A program made the position numbers and the translations under genes. A stretch of DNA of 64,000 nt from Sphingosinicella sp041916975. GTDB taxonomy: Bacteria; Pseudomonadota; Alphaproteobacteria; Sphingomonadales; Sphingomonadaceae. Below, piece after piece: positions 35,006 through 43,854 of the stretch (position 1 is its first letter; each line of letters begins with the position of its first letter). The notes below the pieces were generated by a model. It saw nothing but the letters and a program-made list of their open reading frames with translations. It searched no databases and had not been told where the DNA came from. The stretch spans positions 3,224,001-3,288,000 of the forward strand of contig NZ_JAYRYK010000001.1 in assembly GCF_041916975.1 (NCBI RefSeq). The letters run 5' to 3'.

Positions 35006-36322
35006 ATGGACGTCAGCGCCTCGGGGCATACCCCTGCAATCTCCCATCCCTCAGGCGCCAGCCTCGTTCAGCGCTATTGGGTTCTGGCGGTGATGACGCT
35101 GGTCTATGCGCTCAACATCGCAGACCGCTTTGTCCTTTCGACATTGATCGAACCGATCAAGGCGGAGTTCGCGTTGTCGGATAGCGCCGTCGGTTTCCTT
35201 ACCGGCGTTGCGCTTGCCTTGTTCTATACGACCGCCGGGTTGCCTCTCGGCATCCTGGCAGACCGCGTCAACCGCAAGAAGATGATCGGCTGGGCACTCG
35301 CAATCTGGTCAATCTTCACGGCCTTCTGCGGGCTCGCGCAGAATTTCTGGCAATTGCTCATCGCACGTATCGGTGTCGGCGTCGGCGAGGCCGGCGGCAC
35401 GCCGCCCTCGCATTCCATCATCGCCGATTATTTCCTGCCGTCCGAACGTGTCATCGCGATGTCGATCTACGCGCTCGGCGTCTCGCTCGGGTCCGCGATC
35501 GGCGGCATCGGCGGCGGGCTGCTGACCGAACAGTTTGGCTGGCGAACCTGCCTCATCATCTTTGCCTTCGCCAGCCTCCCGGCGCTCCTCATGCTCCTTA
35601 CGATTCGCGAACCGCGTCGTGGCGCCTGCGATCCCGGCGTCAGCGCCACTGCGCAAAAGCCGGGCTTCCGGGAATCGCTGGATTTCATCCGCTCACAGCG
35701 CGCGCTGATACATGTAATTGCTGGCGGCACCGTTGCGACGTTCGCTGGCGGCGGTCTCGTGTGGTGGACACCGGCCTTCCTTGGAAGATCACATGGCTTC
35801 AGTGTCGGCGAGGCCGGGCTCCAGGTCGGGCTGATGAGCGGCGCGGCGGGTGCGGCGGCGATGATCGCCGCAATGTTCCTGATGTTCCGCATGGCGCGCA
35901 TGGACCCGAAATGGCAGTGCTATTTCCTTGCGGGCTTGACACTGCTCATCACGATTCCCGGTGTTGCCGCCCACGTGGTTTCGGATCGCGCGACGGCCAT
36001 CGCGCTGCTGTGGCTTTTCGTGCCCTTCATCAATGTGATGATCGGGCCGAGCCTCGCGCTCATCCAGAATCTGACACGCCCTGATGTGCGCGGGTTCACG
36101 GTCGCCGTTCTGCTGTTCACGGCAAACATTGCGAACCTTGCGATCGCGCCGCAGCTGATCGGTTTCGTGTCGGACATCCTCGCCAGCCGGATCGCCGATC
36201 CCGCCCAATCGCTGCGCTATGCCCTGGCCGGCTTCGGGCTGACAGGCATCTGGGCGGCATGGCATTTCTATGCTGCAGTGGGTTCGCTGAGATCGGATCT
36301 TGCGAGGGCAGGGAGCGCCTGA
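35006..36322 (+). CDS. MFS transporter, spinster-like
   Basis: 438 residues, about 12 membrane segments. NIADRFVLSTLIEPIKAEFALSD-type N-terminus, RVNRKKMIGWA loop and ARIGVGVGEAGGTPPSHS motif, as in the carrier at 1200-2510. ATG 35006 is preferred (AGGGGG about 8 bases upstream) over 34955. Located between a LysR gene and a POT peptide transporter, whose GTG start lies 25 bases after this stop, so the two transporters are probably co-expressed. It could export or import an amino acid or peptide derivative. Confidence 0.9.
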   Translation: MDVSASGHTPAISHPSGASLVQRYWVLAVMTLVYALNIADRFVLSTLIEPIKAEFALSDSAVGFLTGVALALFYTTAGLPLGILADRVNRKKMIGWALAIWSIFTAFCGLAQNFWQLLIARIGVGVGEAGGTPPSHSIIADYFLPSERVIAMSIYALGVSLGSAIGGIGGGLLTEQFGWRTCLIIFAFASLPALLMLLTIREPRRGACDPGVSATAQKPGFRESLDFIRSQRALIHVIAGGTVATFAGGGLVWWTPAFLGRSHGFSVGEAGLQVGLMSGAAGAAAMIAAMFLMFRMARMDPKWQCYFLAGLTLLITIPGVAAHVVSDRATAIALLWLFVPFINVMIGPSLALIQNLTRPDVRGFTVAVLLFTANIANLAIAPQLIGFVSDILASRIADPAQSLRYALAGFGLTGIWAAWHFYAAVGSLRSDLARAGSA

Positions 36323-36347
36323 TCGCATTCGGGCGGAAAGCAATATC

Positions 36348-37733
36348 GTGGCAACAGCATCATCCGTATCCGCTCCCACCGCACAGGGTGAAGAGCAGAG
36401 CTTCCTCGGCCACCCCAAGGGCCTAGCCTATCTCGCGTTCACCGAGGCGTGGGAGCGCCTGTCCTTCTACGGCATGTCGAGCTTGCTGCTGCTCTACCTC
36501 ATCCAGCGACTGCTGACGCCGGAGATCGCAGGCAGCGTGCTCGCGTTCGGCAGCCTTCGGGCGGGGATCGAGACGCTCACCGGACCGCTTTCGAACCAAG
36601 CCTTCGCGAGCCAGGTGTTCAGTCTCTATTCGGGGCTCGTGTATTTCACGCCGGTGTTCGGCGGAATGCTGGCGGACCACCTGCTGGGGCAGCGGCGCAC
36701 GGTGGTGCTGGGCGCTCTGCTCATGGTCGCGGGTCATGTCCTGATGGTCTTTGATGCGAGCTTCCTGATCGCCCTGTCGCTGCTGATCCTGGGAACGGGC
36801 TGTCTCAAGGGGAACATCTCGGCGCAAGTCGGGCAGCTTTACGCGCCGGGTGACGAGGGGCGGCGGACCCGTGCCTTTGCGATCTTCTATGCGGCGATCA
36901 ACACCGGCGCACTGCTGGGGCCGCTGGTGTGCGGCATTCTCGCGCAGATCTATGGTTGGCACGTCGGCTTCGGCGCAGCCGGGGCGCTGATGCTGATCGC
37001 GCTTGTTATCTACGGTGCGGGCTGGAAGCATCTCCCTCCCGACCGCAAACGGCAGCGGGGTATGGGCGCACCCGCGGCACTGACAGCACGGGATTGGCGG
37101 ATCATTGCCGCGCTGCTGTTTGTGAGCCTGGTCGGGGTCTTGCCCTTCGCTGCCTATTTTCAGGAAATGAATGCTGGTCTGTTGTTCATTGAAGCGTCGG
37201 TGGACCGCGGGCTGTTCGGCTGGACCGTTCCGGCAACATCGTTCAACGCGCTCGACGGCCTCTTCTGCATCATTGCGGTGCCGCTGTTGATTGTCCTTTG
37301 GCAGTGGCAGGCAAAGCGGGGTCGCGAACCGCATGATCTCAGCAAGATCACATTCGGCTATCTGATCATTGCCGCCGCCAATCTGATGATGGTCGTTCCC
37401 GCTGGGTGGGTAGACAAGGGCGAGACCGTCAGCGCGCTCTGGCCGGTCGCGTTATACGCGCTGAACGCCCTTGGGTTCATATTCTTTTGGCCGACACAGT
37501 TGGCGCTCTATTCGCGCGCGGCGCCGGCGCAGGTCAATTCGACGATGATGGGCATTCTTTTCCTGTCCATCTTCGTTGCCAATCTCCTCGTCGGCACGCT
37601 CGCCGGATTATGGGAGACACTGAGCCACGCCAGCTTCTTCGCACTCCACGCAGCGCTCGCCTTCGGAGCATTCCTGATCATGCTGCTCGCGATGCGTCCG
37701 ATTGAGAAACTGCTGGCGCAGCCTCATCCTTGA
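36348..37733 (+). CDS. Proton-dependent oligopeptide transporter (POT family)
   Basis: 461 residues. The POT signature E-x-x-E-R is present as EAWERLSFYGM in helix 1, followed by the second signature in the helix 5 region (RTRAFAIFYAAINTGALLGPL). These symporters bring di- and tripeptides across the inner membrane with protons. GTG at 36348 is chosen, with GCGGAAAG 8 bases upstream; the ATG-like frame start at 36300 overlaps the previous gene. It gives the peptide theme of 24-37 kb an inner-membrane route. The stop nearly meets that of a convergent LysR gene. Confidence 0.93.
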   Translation: MATASSVSAPTAQGEEQSFLGHPKGLAYLAFTEAWERLSFYGMSSLLLLYLIQRLLTPEIAGSVLAFGSLRAGIETLTGPLSNQAFASQVFSLYSGLVYFTPVFGGMLADHLLGQRRTVVLGALLMVAGHVLMVFDASFLIALSLLILGTGCLKGNISAQVGQLYAPGDEGRRTRAFAIFYAAINTGALLGPLVCGILAQIYGWHVGFGAAGALMLIALVIYGAGWKHLPPDRKRQRGMGAPAALTARDWRIIAALLFVSLVGVLPFAAYFQEMNAGLLFIEASVDRGLFGWTVPATSFNALDGLFCIIAVPLLIVLWQWQAKRGREPHDLSKITFGYLIIAAANLMMVVPAGWVDKGETVSALWPVALYALNALGFIFFWPTQLALYSRAAPAQVNSTMMGILFLSIFVANLLVGTLAGLWETLSHASFFALHAALAFGAFLIMLLAMRPIEKLLAQPHP

Positions 37734-37754
37734 ACCCGGCCCGCGGGCGTCAAG
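37729..37754. terminator. Hairpin spanning both convergent stop codons
   Basis: CTTGA (37729-37733) and TCAAG (37750-37754) flank the perfect palindrome GCCCGCGGGC (37739-37748). The structure includes the stop codons of the POT and LysR genes, which leave only 16 bases between them. It may act as a two-way terminator, although no U-tract follows. Confidence 0.35.
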
Positions 37755-38616
37755 CTGCCAGCGTCTGGACGACGTCGAGAAAGGATCGGACCAGCCGGCT
37801 TTCGCCGCGCTCTTTCAGCCAGTAGACATGGGTGCTTGTCATCACCGGATCCCCTTTGATCCGGATGGCGCGAAGGTGCGGGCCTTCGATATATTCGGCT
37901 TGCGAAACCGCGCCGATGCCGAGCCCACGCCCAACGGCTTCCCGGATCGCCTCGCGGCTGCCGATCTCCATGGCGACGCGCGGGCGAACGTGCTCGCTGT
38001 GCATCGCGGTTTCGAGTGCCTTGCGGGTCGTCGAACCCAGCTCCCGCATGATCATCGTCTGGCCGTGGAGCGCGCTCAGAGCGATTTCCTTTCGGCCGGC
38101 CAGCGGGTGATTCGCGGCAACGAACAGGATCACCGGATGCGATTTGAATGCCATGCTCGCATAGCGCTCGTCCTCCGAAAAGCTGGCGAGGATCGCAACG
38201 TCGCATTGATAGTCGCCGAGGCTCTTCAGCACCGCCTCGGAATTGCCGAGCGTTACCGAAATTCGGATGCCTGAATAGCGCGTATTGTAGGCGGCGATCA
38301 TCTCGGTGACGTGAAAAGGCCCGACCGCGCCGATACGCAGGGCGCCCGTGCGCAGCGCGCCGTTGTCGCGCAGCAGAAGCTCGGCCTCCGCCTCCAGGGC
38401 CTTGATCTGCCGCGCGATCGGCAGCAGCGCCTCGCCCACGTCCGAAAGCAGGGTGCGGTGACCGCGCCGGTGGAAGAGTTCGACGCCGAACCCACGCTCC
38501 AGCGCCTGAATCTGCGAAGTCACCGTCGCTTGACTGAGCGACAGTGCACGCGCTGCCGCCGTGAAGCCGCCGTGACGCGCGACAGCGATGAAGCTCCGAA
38601 GCTGGGATAGGTTCAT
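37750..38616 (-). CDS. LysR-family regulator beside phosphonate genes
   Basis: 288 residues from ATG 38616 (MNLSQLRSFIAVARHGGFTAA), with helix-turn-helix LSLSQATVTSQIQALERGFG and an effector domain (GALRIGAVGPFHVTEMI). It diverges from phnX with a 129-base AT-rich gap, the usual arrangement for a LysR activator and its target, and LysR regulators commonly sit next to phnX in aminoethylphosphonate loci. An inducing phosphonate or its aldehyde is a sensible effector guess. The longer open frame from 38691 lies in the promoter gap. Confidence 0.9.
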   Translation of the reverse strand: MNLSQLRSFIAVARHGGFTAAARALSLSQATVTSQIQALERGFGVELFHRRGHRTLLSDVGEALLPIARQIKALEAEAELLLRDNGALRTGALRIGAVGPFHVTEMIAAYNTRYSGIRISVTLGNSEAVLKSLGDYQCDVAILASFSEDERYASMAFKSHPVILFVAANHPLAGRKEIALSALHGQTMIMRELGSTTRKALETAMHSEHVRPRVAMEIGSREAIREAVGRGLGIGAVSQAEYIEGPHLRAIRIKGDPVMTSTHVYWLKERGESRLVRSFLDVVQTLAA

Positions 38617-38630
38617 AAGCGGCGAATACC

Positions 38631-38652
38631 CATAGATATTTTCAGTTATATG
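38631..38652. promoter_or_regulatory. AT-rich imperfect inverted repeat in LysR-phnX gap
   Basis: CATAGATATTTTCAGTTATATG has partly mirrored CATA/TATG ends and lies 15 bases ahead of the LysR start on the other strand. A LysR binding site is expected here, but the spacing does not match a strict T-N11-A box. Confidence 0.3.
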
Positions 38653-38745
38653 ACGAAGTAGTATCATTTCTTTCGATGCATTGGCTGTCACAATGGCCGT
38701 CTAGTCCGCAGGCACATTCGCTCCTCGCCTGAGAAAGTTTCGGAC

Positions 38746-39573
38746 TTGTCGGTTCCTGCCATCCATTCCTCGCTTCCCGTGCGTGCTGTGCTTTTCGATT
38801 GGGCGGGGACCATCATCGATTTCGGGTGCATGGCGCCGCTGTGTGCATTCCGGCAGGCTTTCGAGGCATGTGGAATCGCCCTCACCGATGCGCAGATCAG
38901 GGCGCCGATGGGCAGCGCGAAGCGCGATCATATCCTCCGCATCCTTTCCGATCCCGAGGTTCACGCCCTGTGGATCGAACAGAACGGCGCCGAGCCGGTG
39001 TCTGCGGACATCGATCGGCTCTACGCCGCTTTCCTCGCGGCGGACGAGGCAGTTGCAACAGACTATTGCGATCTGGTCCCCGGCGTGCAGATGACCATCG
39101 AAGCCTTGGGCGAGCTGGGCATTCTGATTGGCGGAACCACCGGATATCCGCGCGCGATCATCGACCGGATTGCGCCCATCGTTGCAGCGCAGGGCATCCG
39201 CTTTGCGAGTTCAGTCACCGCCAGCGACGTGGAACACGGACGCCCGGCGCCGGACATGTGCCGTCTCGCCGCTGAACGGCTTGGCGTTGCGGAGCCGGCC
39301 AGCTGTGTGGTTGTCGATGATACGCTGGCCGGAATCGCGGCTGGGCGGTCTGCGGGAATGTGGAGCGTGGGCGTCGCGGCCAGCGGCAACGAACTCGGCT
39401 TGCCGCTTGGCGTGTGGCAGGCGATGCCGGTGCGCGAACGCGAGCCGCGGCTGGGCCCGATCCGGGAACGGATGCGCGATGCCGGCGCGCATTTCGTGAT
39501 CGATACGGTCGCGGATCTCGGGACGACGATTGATATCATCAACGGCAGGTTGGCGATGGGGAAGCGGCCATGA
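38746..39573 (+). CDS. phnX: Phosphonoacetaldehyde hydrolase (phosphonatase)
   Basis: 275 residues of the HAD superfamily. It splits phosphonoacetaldehyde into acetaldehyde and phosphate. Family-defining residues are present: nucleophile Asp18 in LFDWAGTIIDFG, the Schiff-base Lys in PMGSAKRDHI, GGTTGYPRAIID, SDVEHGRPAPDM, and the metal Asp in VVDDTLAGI. The TTG at 38746 gives a usual length; a GTG at 38779 is also possible. It overlaps the following alcohol dehydrogenase by ATGA and diverges from a LysR gene. The usual partner PhnW, which makes phosphonoacetaldehyde from 2-aminoethylphosphonate, is not in this window. Confidence 0.94.
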   Translation: MSVPAIHSSLPVRAVLFDWAGTIIDFGCMAPLCAFRQAFEACGIALTDAQIRAPMGSAKRDHILRILSDPEVHALWIEQNGAEPVSADIDRLYAAFLAADEAVATDYCDLVPGVQMTIEALGELGILIGGTTGYPRAIIDRIAPIVAAQGIRFASSVTASDVEHGRPAPDMCRLAAERLGVAEPASCVVVDDTLAGIAAGRSAGMWSVGVAASGNELGLPLGVWQAMPVREREPRLGPIRERMRDAGAHFVIDTVADLGTTIDIINGRLAMGKRP

Positions 39574-40703
39574 ACGCCGACCCCGAAAATCCCGTCCGCG
39601 TCCTGTTCGGTGCCGGGATGCTGGACCGGATCGGCGAACTGGCAGGTGGGCGGCGTTATGCGCTGCTCACCTATGCCGATCCGCCCTTTGCCGGCCTCGC
39701 GGCGCGGGTCGTTCGCGATGCGGGTGCGCCGGCATTGCTGTTCGATCGCGTTGTGCCGAACCCCTCGCTCGATATGCTGCGCACGCTTTGCGAATCGGCA
39801 CGAAGCATCGAAGCGCCGATCGAGCTTTGCATTGCGCTGGGTGGCGGCTCGGTGATCGATGCGGCCAAGGCTTTCGCCTTCGGACATGGCGATTACGATG
39901 TCCTGTTGGACGCCGTCGCGGGCAAGCCGGTGCCGCCTCGGCGCGTGCTTCCGATCATCGCGATTCCCACGACGGCGGGAACCGGCAGCGAGGTCACCTG
40001 CTGGGCCACGCTCTGGGATACGGCCAACGGCCGTAAACTCTCGCTCGAACGGCCGGAACTTTATCCGGAAGCCGCGATCCTCGATCCGCTTCTGATGACC
40101 GGTCTTTCGAGACAGCAGACATGTGCGAGCGGTCTGGACGCGTTTTCCCATGCGCTCGAAAGCCTATGGAATCGCAATGCGGACGTGTGTTCGCGTGGAC
40201 TCGCCGTTGAGAGCGCGCGGATCATTCTCGATGCCTTGCCGTGCGTGCTCGCCGATCCGGCAAGCCTTCACGAACGCACGGAGCTCGCGCGCGGCGCATT
40301 GCTGGCGGGGTTTGCCTTTTCGCGAACCCGCACCGCGCTCGCCCACAGCCTGTCCTATGCGCTGACGATTGATTACGGCGTTCCCCACGGCATCGCCTGC
40401 TCGTTCTGCCTGCCTGCCGTCATGCACGCGGCGCTCGGCGTGTCGGCGGATTGCGATGCGGCGATCGAGACGATTTTCGGCTGCGCGCCTTCAGACGCGC
40501 CAGCGAAGCTCGAAGCATTCCTGACCAGTGTCGGAATTGCCGTGCACCCCTCCGCCTACGGCGTCGATGCCGACGCGTGGAAGCATATCGTGGCGCAGGC
40601 TTTCGATGGCGCGCGCGGGCGCAATTTCATCGGCACGCCGGAGGCCTTCCCGGATTTCTTCGCAGCCTTGCCGCGCACCGGGAAAAGACAGGCGCACTCA
40701 TGA
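39570..40703 (+). CDS. Iron-containing alcohol dehydrogenase in phosphonate operon
   Basis: 377 residues of the group III alcohol dehydrogenases. NAD site GGGSVIDAAKA near residue 90, AIPTTAGTGSE near 130, and metal-binding DAFSHALES and later His residues (ALAHSLSYAL, DYGVPHGIA). Related enzymes include the phosphonoacetaldehyde reductases of phosphonate biosynthesis. Coupled by ATGA overlaps to phnX before and an MFS gene after. In a breakdown setting the likely reaction is oxidation of 2-hydroxyethylphosphonate to phosphonoacetaldehyde, feeding PhnX. This is inference from context; the enzyme could equally act on the acetaldehyde that PhnX releases. Confidence 0.9.
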   Translation: MNADPENPVRVLFGAGMLDRIGELAGGRRYALLTYADPPFAGLAARVVRDAGAPALLFDRVVPNPSLDMLRTLCESARSIEAPIELCIALGGGSVIDAAKAFAFGHGDYDVLLDAVAGKPVPPRRVLPIIAIPTTAGTGSEVTCWATLWDTANGRKLSLERPELYPEAAILDPLLMTGLSRQQTCASGLDAFSHALESLWNRNADVCSRGLAVESARIILDALPCVLADPASLHERTELARGALLAGFAFSRTRTALAHSLSYALTIDYGVPHGIACSFCLPAVMHAALGVSADCDAAIETIFGCAPSDAPAKLEAFLTSVGIAVHPSAYGVDADAWKHIVAQAFDGARGRNFIGTPEAFPDFFAALPRTGKRQAHS

Positions 40704-42184
40704 AGCACGAAGCCCCGGACAAAGCCGTGATAGCGAGCGATGCGCTGGAACGGCTCGACCAGATGCCGTGGTCGCGCTTCCACACCACCCTCACGCTGGC
40801 GCTCGGCGTCGGCTGGGCGCTCGATTCCTTCGAAACCAACATCATCGGCAGCGTTCTCGGCATCCTCAAGGATCACTGGCATCTGAGCGCGGAGCAGGGC
40901 GGCTGGGTGGTGAGCACCTGGGTCGGCGGCATGATGGTGGGGGCACTGCTTTTCGGCTATCTCGCCGATCGCTTCGGTCGCAAGTGGCTCTTTCTGGCAA
41001 CGCTGCTCTGGTACGCATTGTTCAGCGTTCTCACCGTGTTTTCTTGGAACTTCGAATCGTTCCTCGTGTTCCGTGCGCTGACGGCTCTTGCTGTCGGTGG
41101 AGAATACGCGGCGGTCACGGCTGCGATGGGTGAATTCATTCCCCGGAAACACCGGGGTAAAACGGATTCGCTGATCCTTTCCGGCTTTCCGCTCGGTGCG
41201 CTCGCATCGGCGGGTGTCGCCTATGCCGTATTGCAGACGCTCCCGGCGGATATCGCGTGGCGCGTCGGCTTCGGTCTCGGCACGACGATGGCGATCGCCT
41301 TCTTCTGGATTCGCAAGGTGATACCGGAATCGCCGCGCTGGTTGATCCAGCAGGGACGAATTGCGGAAGCCGAAGCCATTGTCGATCGGATCGCGTCCTT
41401 CGCGCGGCCCGAAGACAAAGAGGCCGCCGCGCGACGCTGGCCGCCCGTCGCCGTAACCGTGATGCCCATCACCATCGCACGCACCGTCCGCACGCTGATC
41501 AACCCGTACGGCGGGCGGCTGCTGCTGGCGAGTGCGCTCAATTTCTCGCAGGCAGCGGTCGTCTACGGCGTCATCAGCCTGATGAGCCTTGTGACCCTGC
41601 CGTACATGCAGGTGCCGGCGATCGATCTGCCGCTCTATTACGCGGCCGGCAATGCGACAGCGCTCCTCGGCGGGCTGACGGCAGCGCTGCTCGTCGATGT
41701 GTGGGGACGCCGCGCGTCGCTGCTCGCGAGCTATTCCTTCACGATGGCCGCGGCGGTGTTCCTTTATGCGGCGGATAGCCTTCCCGCGATGGTCGCAGGC
41801 TATTGCCTCGTCCAGTTCGGCGTCACCTGGGCTTATATCTCTGCCTACGTCATCTCGGCGGAAATCCTGCCGACGCACATCCGCGCGACCGGGCTCGGCG
41901 CGTCAGTCGCGCTCGGGCGGCTCGGCGCGGTGCTCGCCCCGCCGCTGCTGACGGGCGCCTTCGCCGCCTATCACCATCCTTCCGCCGCACTGCTTGTTCT
42001 GCTGCTTCTTACTGCACCCGGTCCGATCGCTGCCGCGTTCTGGTGGGTGAGGGGGCGCGAGACGCGGGGGCTTTCGCTGGAGGCGGGAAGCCTGACCGGC
42101 ACGCCCGATCCTGTCACGACTCACGCGGGCATTTCCCGCCCTGCTGCAAATCCACATTCCTCATGGAGCGAGGTGAAGCCATGA
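40700..42184 (+). CDS. MFS transporter (metabolite:H+ symporter type)
   Basis: 494 residues, 12 membrane segments. GYLADRFGRKW after helix 2 and PESPRWLIQQGR in the central region place it with sugar/metabolite symporters of the MHS/AAHS kind. ATG 40700 overlaps the dehydrogenase stop; the open frame before it is a shadow. By position it is the candidate inner-membrane importer of the phosphonate handled by the two enzymes upstream. Confidence 0.88.
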   Translation: MKHEAPDKAVIASDALERLDQMPWSRFHTTLTLALGVGWALDSFETNIIGSVLGILKDHWHLSAEQGGWVVSTWVGGMMVGALLFGYLADRFGRKWLFLATLLWYALFSVLTVFSWNFESFLVFRALTALAVGGEYAAVTAAMGEFIPRKHRGKTDSLILSGFPLGALASAGVAYAVLQTLPADIAWRVGFGLGTTMAIAFFWIRKVIPESPRWLIQQGRIAEAEAIVDRIASFARPEDKEAAARRWPPVAVTVMPITIARTVRTLINPYGGRLLLASALNFSQAAVVYGVISLMSLVTLPYMQVPAIDLPLYYAAGNATALLGGLTAALLVDVWGRRASLLASYSFTMAAAVFLYAADSLPAMVAGYCLVQFGVTWAYISAYVISAEILPTHIRATGLGASVALGRLGAVLAPPLLTGAFAAYHHPSAALLVLLLLTAPGPIAAAFWWVRGRETRGLSLEAGSLTGTPDPVTTHAGISRPAANPHSSWSEVKP

Positions 42185-43809
42185 ATATTTCCATCAATCG
42201 CCGTTCGCTGATCGAAGCGGCCTTTCTCGGCGCCGGTATTGCAGCGTTGCCGCGCGCAGCATGGGCCTCCCCGACACGCGGGTTCACGCACAGCGTCGCC
42301 AGTGGCGAGCCCTCGGCGGACGGTGTCACGCTCTGGACACGCTACGTCCGGCCCGATGCCGGAGAGGCACGTCTCAAGGTGGAGATCGCGGAAGATGATC
42401 GTTTCCGCGCGGTCGTTGCCGCAGGCGAGGCGGTGGCCGGGCCGGAAAACGATTACTGCGCGCACATCCGGCCGACGGGGCTGCGGCCCGGGCGCCATTA
42501 TTACTACCGCTTCACCGCGCCCGGCGGCGAGGTTTCGCCGACCGGACGGACCAAAACATTGCCGTCCGGTTCGCTCGACCGCTTCCGCATTGCCGTCATG
42601 TCCTGCTCCAACATCACGTCGGGCTGGTTCACGGCTTACAGCCATGCCGCGGCACGCGACGACATCGATCTCATCGTGCATCTGGGTGACTATATCTACG
42701 AGTCGCCGACGACACGCTCCGACGCGCTTGCCGAGCTTGCGCGTGTGCGCGACGTGCAGCCGCTCGGCGAGATCGAGACGCTTGCCGATTATCGCCTGCG
42801 CTATGCGAGTTATCGCAACGATCCCGCGCTTCAGGAGCTTCATCGGCTGCACCCGTGGGTGGTGATGTGGGACGATCACGAAACCGCGAACAATTCCTGG
42901 ACCGGCGGGGCTGAGAACCACAGCGATACAGAGGGATTCTGGGCGCTGCGCGCGGCGGCGGGCGTAAGGGCATTTCGCGAATGGCTGCCGGCGGGCAGTG
43001 ACTATGCTGCCTATCAGCTCGGCGACCTTGCAACGATGTACCGGCTGGAAACGCGCCTCCTCGCACGCGACCGACAGTTCGACCCGCAGACGTTTTTGGC
43101 GCGGGCCGGAAACGCCGAACAGGCCATCGCCGATTTCGTGAATGGACCGCTGGCGGATTCGAACCGTCAGCTGCTGGGGCCGACACAGCTTGGTTGGCTT
43201 GCGGATGGCATGAAGGCCTCCGTTTCGGCGGGCACCAAATGGCAGGTGCTTGCTCAGCAGGTCATCATGGCGCCGCTCGTGATGCCCTCGATCACGTCGT
43301 CTTGGTTTGCATCCGATTTCGTTCCCGATGCGAAGGAGAGCGCAGAGCTGGAGCTTACCAACCGTATGCACCGTGCCGGCCTGCCGATCGGCATGGATCG
43401 ATGGAACGGCTACCCCGCCGAACGGACGCGCGTCCTGCAGGCCGCCACGGCCGCGGGTGCCAGTCTCGTGACGCTGAGCGGCGACAGCCACAACGCCTGG
43501 GCGAGCGATCTGATGCTGGACGGAAAACCCGCGGGTGTCGAATTGTGCGTCCAGTCGGTGTCGTCGTTTGGGTTGGAACGCCGCTTCACCGGAAATGCAG
43601 ATGCCATCGCGCGCGATTACTGCGACATTAATCCCAACCTCAAGTGGTGCGATACGAGCCGCCGTGGCTACATGGTGATCGATTTCACGCCGACAGGTCT
43701 TTCCTGTGACTGGCTGTTCCTGCCGTCGCGCCTCGAAAAATCAGCCACGGTTACCGGTGCGCACAGGCTTGTTTCAGATCTGCGCAGCCATCGCCTCTCG
43801 GCCGCCTGA
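42181..43809 (+). CDS. phoD: PhoD-like phosphatase/phosphodiesterase, Tat-exported
   Basis: 542 residues. Twin-arginine signal (NRRSLIEAAFLGAGIAALP) and PhoD N-terminal motif FTHSVASGEPSADGVTLWTR, then metal-site motifs HLGDYIYES, MWDDHETANN and LSGDSHNAWA. PhoD enzymes hydrolyse phosphate monoesters and diesters outside the cytoplasm with Ca and Fe. Its start overlaps the MFS stop by ATGA, a coupling that ties this exported enzyme to phnX. It may free a phosphonate from an ester or polymer before uptake. Confidence 0.92.
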   Translation: MNISINRRSLIEAAFLGAGIAALPRAAWASPTRGFTHSVASGEPSADGVTLWTRYVRPDAGEARLKVEIAEDDRFRAVVAAGEAVAGPENDYCAHIRPTGLRPGRHYYYRFTAPGGEVSPTGRTKTLPSGSLDRFRIAVMSCSNITSGWFTAYSHAAARDDIDLIVHLGDYIYESPTTRSDALAELARVRDVQPLGEIETLADYRLRYASYRNDPALQELHRLHPWVVMWDDHETANNSWTGGAENHSDTEGFWALRAAAGVRAFREWLPAGSDYAAYQLGDLATMYRLETRLLARDRQFDPQTFLARAGNAEQAIADFVNGPLADSNRQLLGPTQLGWLADGMKASVSAGTKWQVLAQQVIMAPLVMPSITSSWFASDFVPDAKESAELELTNRMHRAGLPIGMDRWNGYPAERTRVLQAATAAGASLVTLSGDSHNAWASDLMLDGKPAGVELCVQSVSSFGLERRFTGNADAIARDYCDINPNLKWCDTSRRGYMVIDFTPTGLSCDWLFLPSRLEKSATVTGAHRLVSDLRSHRLSAA

Positions 43810-43854
43810 TCGACTTTTCATCCCAAACCAACACAAACCTTCCGGAGAATTCCC

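Noticed and set aside
38746..40703. Standard PhnW-PhnX aminoethylphosphonate pathway
   Set aside because: No PhnW-type transaminase is encoded in the window; the gene next to phnX is an alcohol dehydrogenase.
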